This document shows, piece after piece, positions 5,910 through 8,409 of a stretch of DNA of 8,409 nt (its first letter is position 1; each line of letters starts with the position of its first letter). The DNA lies in NCBI RefSeq assembly GCF_938030785.1, contig NZ_CALHIK010000162.1, positions 1-8,409 of the forward strand. Direction: 5' to 3'. The notes beneath the pieces are model-generated. The model saw only the letters and a program-made list of their open reading frames with translations. It did no database searches and was not told where the DNA came from. This DNA is from an uncultured Campylobacter sp. (GTDB taxonomy: Bacteria; Campylobacterota; Campylobacteria; Campylobacterales; Campylobacteraceae). Made by a program: the position numbers and the translations under genes.

Positions 5910-5940
5910 ATTTTAGCAGGATTTAGATAAAAAATTGCAA
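5910..5940 (-). promoter_or_regulatory. Probable promoter of the thiH-tenI operon
   Basis: On the minus strand TGCTAAAAT gives a good Campylobacter-type -10 box (TAAAAT, 5910-5915). A T-rich spacer (TTTTTTATC) and TTGCAA at 5935-5940 lie upstream. The leader to the thiH ATG would be about 105 bases. It diverges from the Sel1 gene promoter at 5996. I see no TPP riboswitch elements in the leader. Confidence 0.5.
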
Positions 5941-5995
5941 AACGAGGGGCGCCTATTCGTATTTTAAATTTTAGTGTTTATTAAGAGAGGGGGGA

Positions 5996-6001
5996 TATAA
6001 T
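5996..6001 (+). promoter_or_regulatory. -10 box (TATAAT) for the Sel1-repeat gene
   Basis: A perfect TATAAT follows a G-run (5989-5994) and a T-rich stretch, 109 bases before the ATG at 6110. A second, closer candidate is GATAAT at 6080-6085, which would give a leader of about 20 bases containing AGAGGAG. I cannot choose between them from sequence alone. Confidence 0.45.
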
Positions 6002-6109
6002 TTTGCGAAATTTTTTAAATCAGGGAGGCAAATAAAATTTTAGCTACGTAAAATGACAATATTTGACGATGAAAAATGAGATAATATGAAAAATTTTAGA
6101 GGAGAAGTA

Positions 6110-6727
6110 ATGAAAAAAATCATTTTAGGTTTAGTCCTGTTGGGCTCTTTGGCTTTTGGCGAAACGCAATTTCAATCGCTAAGAAAACAATATGAGCAAA
6201 AATGCAAAGCGGGCAATCTTCAAGCTTGCGGTTACGCCGGCGCTCTTTATAAAGATCCGACCGTATTCGGGGGAAACGCATCCGATAGGGACTATAAAAA
6301 GACGCTCTATTTTTACAAAAAAGCTTGCGACGGAAATGATTATATGGCTTGCTCAGATTTGGGAGAAATGTACTTCGACGGCAAAGGGGTAAAAAAAGAT
6401 TATAAAAAGGCTGTCGAACTATATAATAAAGCTTGCGACGGTAAGTTTGCTGGCGGCTGCAACAATCTAGGCGCTATGTATGCGAATGGCAAAGGCGTTA
6501 AAATGGATATAACGAGGGCTATGGGATATTACAGAAGAGCTTGCGATGCAGGAGTTTGGATAGCTTGCGGGAATTTCGCTTCAGGTCTTCAAGCCGACGG
6601 CGACAGAGCAAGAGCGGTGCAATACTATCAAAAAGCCTGCGAAATGGGTAAAAATGACCCAGGGCTATTCGGCTACCTTAAAGACTATTTAAAAGAATTC
6701 TGCGACAAATACGACATACTAAAATAG
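6110..6727 (+). CDS. Secreted Sel1-repeat, cysteine-rich protein (Hcp/HcpA-like)
   Basis: The 205-residue product starts with a Sec signal peptide (MKK, hydrophobic ILGLVLLGSLAF, cleavage near residue 17), so it acts outside the cytoplasm. The mature part is a solenoid of Sel1-like alpha/alpha repeats, each with two cysteines separated by seven residues: Cys32/40, Cys73/81, Cys109/117 and Cys145/153. The usual A-x-x-x-Y-x-K-A-C-D-G and L-G-x-M-Y-x-x-G-K-G-V cores are present. A last unit has Cys177 but lost its partner's spacing (Cys198). Helicobacter Hcp proteins have the same disulfide-clamped hairpins; the old 'beta-lactamase' label is doubtful and I assign no enzyme activity. The start at 6110 has AGAGGAG five bases upstream; the in-frame ATG at 6086 lies before this site. 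Codons are visibly more A/T-rich than in the thi genes, and the gene faces opposite to them, suggesting separate origin. Confidence 0.9.
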   Translation: MKKIILGLVLLGSLAFGETQFQSLRKQYEQKCKAGNLQACGYAGALYKDPTVFGGNASDRDYKKTLYFYKKACDGNDYMACSDLGEMYFDGKGVKKDYKKAVELYNKACDGKFAGGCNNLGAMYANGKGVKMDITRAMGYYRRACDAGVWIACGNFASGLQADGDRARAVQYYQKACEMGKNDPGLFGYLKDYLKEFCDKYDILK

Positions 6728-6750
6728 TCTGCCGATCGATCCAGCTTCTC

Positions 6751-6785
6751 TTAATCGGGCTACTTTCAGCCCGATTAAATTTTAA
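6751..6785 (+). terminator. Intrinsic terminator of the Sel1-repeat gene
   Basis: An 11-bp perfect stem, TTAATCGGGCT (6751-6761) with AGCCCGATTAA (6768-6778), encloses a six-base loop and is followed by a T-rich stretch (ATTTTAAAATTT). It lies 24 bases after the stop codon. The minus-strand side lacks a U-run, so it would act less well for transcripts coming from thiG. Confidence 0.85.
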
Positions 6786-7022
6786 AATTTCATCGCCGAG
6801 CTTGCCGCGCATTGTACCGCTACCAAATTACTTTTCGCCGCAGTGCTTTAAGACGCCTAGCGAAGTGCGGAATTTACGTCGTTCGGCATAGGGCTTAACA
6901 AAGCGCGCTGGGATTTAACTCACATGGCGCAAAAACCTTGTGCGATATGTATGGCTCAAAAATGCAAATTCCGCGCAAAAAAACACGGCTCGCGCAATCA
7001 AACGCGCTTAAAATTTTAACCG
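6786..7022. other. Intergenic region between Sel1-gene terminator and thiG stop
   Basis: I see no gene here. A 31-codon frame at 6924-7019 with three cysteines has no ribosome binding site and is not called. The stretch ends with TTAAAATTTTAA next to the thiG stop. Confidence 0.5.
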
Positions 7023-7784
7023 CTACCTCAAAAATCCCGTTAGCGGCGAGCTTGCGCTGGCCGTTTTGCAAACGGCGCCGAGCCCCGCCAGATAGGCATC
7101 GCGCCCCGCCTGCACGCCGAGCGCAAACGCCCGCGCCATCAACGCCAGATCCCCGCTCGTGGCGATCGCCGTATTTACCATCACCGCAGCGCAGCCCATC
7201 TGCATCGCCTCGCAGGCCTCGCTAGGCGCGCCGAGCCCCGCATCTACGATGATCGGCACGTCGATTTCGCTGAGCAAAATTTCGATCATTCCGCGCATCA
7301 TCAACCCGCGATTGGAGCCGATCGGTGCTGCAAGCGGCATCACGGCGGCGGCTCCTGCGCTTACCAGATCGCGCGCGACGCACAGATCGGCGTGCATGTA
7401 GGCAAGCGGCACGAAACCCTCGCGCGCCAGGGCCTCGCAGGCCTTGATCGTCTCGGAGTTGTCGGGCAGAAGGTATTTACTATCGCCTATGATCTCGATC
7501 TTTACGAAGTCGCCGCATCCTAGCTCGCGCGCGAGCCGTGCGATCCGCAGCGCCTCCTCGGCGTTTCGCGCGCCGCTGGTGTTTGGCAGCAGCGTAACGC
7601 CGCGGGGGATGAAATCCAAGATATTGCGGCTCTTGCTTTCGTTTACGCGGCGCAGCGCGAGCGTGACGATCTCGCAGCCCGCATGCCGTACGCAGGCGTC
7701 GATCATCGCGTGATCGAACTTACCAGAGCCCATTATCAGGCGTGAGCTAAACTCCCTGCCGCCTAAGATCAGTTTATCGTCCAT
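7023..7784 (-). CDS. thiG: Thiazole synthase ThiG
   Basis: The 253-residue cytoplasmic enzyme condenses deoxyxylulose 5-phosphate, dehydroglycine from ThiH and sulfur from ThiS-thiocarboxylate into the thiazole phosphate carboxylate. It is a TIM barrel of full family length. Lys95 in F-V-K-I-E-I-I is the Schiff-base lysine that binds the sugar; the Asp181 in P-I-I-V-D-A-G-L-G and Glu97 match acidic active-site positions. The phosphate-binding loops are VMPLAAPIGSNRG (148-160) and VDAGLGAPSEA. The expected YLLPDN segment after the lysine is present. The ATG at 7782-7784 has AAAGAGGA just upstream (7789-7796). Unlike its usual arrangement it is not adjacent to thiH: the Sel1 gene on the other strand lies between. 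A promoter candidate lies at 7857-7862. Confidence 0.97.
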   Translation of the reverse strand: MDDKLILGGREFSSRLIMGSGKFDHAMIDACVRHAGCEIVTLALRRVNESKSRNILDFIPRGVTLLPNTSGARNAEEALRIARLARELGCGDFVKIEIIGDSKYLLPDNSETIKACEALAREGFVPLAYMHADLCVARDLVSAGAAAVMPLAAPIGSNRGLMMRGMIEILLSEIDVPIIVDAGLGAPSEACEAMQMGCAAVMVNTAIATSGDLALMARAFALGVQAGRDAYLAGLGAVCKTASASSPLTGFLR

Positions 7785-7856
7785 TCTATCCTCTTTAGTT
7801 TAAATTTCGTTTTCACATACGGCGCAAATAGCGCAATATCAGTGCTTGCGCGGTGC

Positions 7857-7862
7857 ATTATA
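7857..7862 (-). promoter_or_regulatory. -10 box (TATAAT) of thiG
   Basis: On the minus strand GCCGTGTATAATGC contains a perfect TATAAT, 72 bases before the thiG ATG. The upstream GCCGT(G) resembles the bases before the DUF3108 gene's -10 box. No -35 consensus is seen. This would let thiG be expressed without read-through from thiF. Confidence 0.5.
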
Positions 7863-8260
7863 CACGGCGCGAAATTGCGGCACAGATTGCGCGCCTTGCT
7901 TCTATCTGTCGCTTTACACGCTGCACGACGCTGCGCCCGAGCTTTAAAATTTCTCGTCAAAATTTTACGCCACGACATAAAATTTTAAAATTTCAAGCGC
8001 AGACTGCGGCTCGCTTCGCTGCGCGGAATTTTAAATCCTATGTTCAAAAGTAGCTCGCTCGCGCCGAATAAATTTTAAAATTCTACTTGCCCGCTAGCTA
8101 GGCACGGCAAAGGGTTTAAATTTCGTCGTTTAAATTTAGATCTCGCGACTAAATTTACGCGGCGCGCAGTAAATTCACATCGTCTTTAAAACGCGCTGTA
8201 TACCCGCCGAAACGCTCGCCGCTTCTCAAAAATAATAGTGCAAAGCCCGATTTAAGTGGC

Positions 8261-8290
8261 ACGCATAAAAACGCGTAAAACGCGTAAATT
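8261..8290. repeat. Three ~10-bp direct repeats downstream of thiF
   Basis: ACGCATAAAA, ACGCGTAAAA and CGCGTAAATT follow each other, sharing an (A)CGCGTAAA core containing the palindrome ACGCGT. They lie 34 bases past the thiF stop. Binding-site cluster or chance are both possible. Confidence 0.35.
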
Positions 8291-8323
8291 TAGAAATGCA
8301 GGCGCACAATGATAAGCGCCAAG

Positions 8324-8409
8324 CTAGCCCTCCTCACCCAAAATCAGCCTAAGCGCGACGTTTGCCTGATGTGCGGCGCAGATCGCCACGCGTGGCGCAA
8401 GCAACCCCA
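8324..8409 (-). CDS. thiF: ThiS adenylyltransferase ThiF, C-terminal end (partial)
   Basis: On the minus strand the last 27 codons read GLLAPRVAICAAHQANVALR and LILGEEG, then TAG at 8324-8326. The segment A-P-R-V-x-I-C-A-x-H-Q-A-N fits the C-terminus of the short ThiF family found in Campylobacterota and clostridia. ThiF adenylates the C-terminal glycine of the sulfur carrier ThiS so that it can take up sulfur for ThiG. Its catalytic and nucleotide-binding parts lie beyond the window, so intactness is unknown. Being upstream of thiG on the same strand supports the call. Confidence 0.7.
   Translation of the reverse strand, partial: GLLAPRVAICAAHQANVALRLILGEEG

Larger units (their letters stand above)
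7785..8323. other. 540-base gap between thiF and thiG
   Basis: No supportable gene. It contains a probable thiG promoter (7857-7862), clustered AAATTTT palindromes (for instance 7945-7994) and a short direct repeat at 8261-8290. Open frames here are Arg/Cys-rich and start nowhere useful. In related Campylobacter thiF and thiG are normally close together, so this spacer appears added. Confidence 0.55.

Noticed and set aside
6086..6109. Eight-residue upstream start for the Sel1-repeat protein
   Set aside because: The strong Shine-Dalgarno AGAGGAG lies inside this extension, and the signal peptide begins properly at 6110.
6924..7019. 31-residue peptide with C-x2-C and a third Cys
   Set aside because: No ribosome binding site or promoter; three cysteines in a short frame can arise by chance.

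Overview
The window looks like chromosomal DNA of a Campylobacterota species, most likely a GC-richer oral-type Campylobacter such as C. gracilis (inference). Reasons: the ThiH and ThiG sequences and the gene set thiF, thiG, thiH, tenI-like (all on the minus strand here) match the Campylobacter thiamine cluster; promoters show TATAAT or TAAAAT -10 boxes without clear -35 boxes; and the word AAATTT(T) recurs across the non-coding DNA, as recalled for this group.

Layout. 1-76 is the 3' end of pyrF. 290-532 is a small helix-hairpin-helix Cdd1-type protein with a TTG start. 1148-1957 is an exported DUF3108 protein with its own promoter. 1958-2699 holds no gene I can support. From 2700 to the right edge, on the minus strand, lies the thiamine-thiazole cluster: a TenI-like gene (2700-3959) swollen by a repeat insertion of about 200 codons, a repeat-built reading frame (3953-4669), thiH (4662-5795), thiG (7023-7784) and the 3' end of thiF (8324-8409). 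A plus-strand gene for a secreted Sel1/Hcp-type cysteine-rich repeat protein (6110-6727), with its own promoter and terminator, sits between thiG and thiH.

How the genes work together: ThiF (with ThiS, not in the window) prepares the sulfur donor, ThiH cleaves tyrosine to dehydroglycine, ThiG builds the thiazole ring from these plus deoxyxylulose phosphate, and TenI aromatises the product. ThiE, which couples thiazole and pyrimidine, is not seen here. The cluster has been pulled apart: a 540-bp gap separates thiF from thiG, and the Sel1 gene plus spacers separates thiG from thiH. Separate promoter-like sites precede thiG and thiH.

The most unusual feature is minisatellite-like DNA inside the thi operon. 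The thiH-tenI spacer is an AAATT-phased array with a period near 27 bp that reads as nine-residue repeats. The TenI-like protein carries, between helix 2 and strand 3 of its barrel, a 30-bp (ten-residue) array followed by a 27-bp (nine-residue) array. All stay in frame. Almost a third of the window is non-coding, which is high for Campylobacter.
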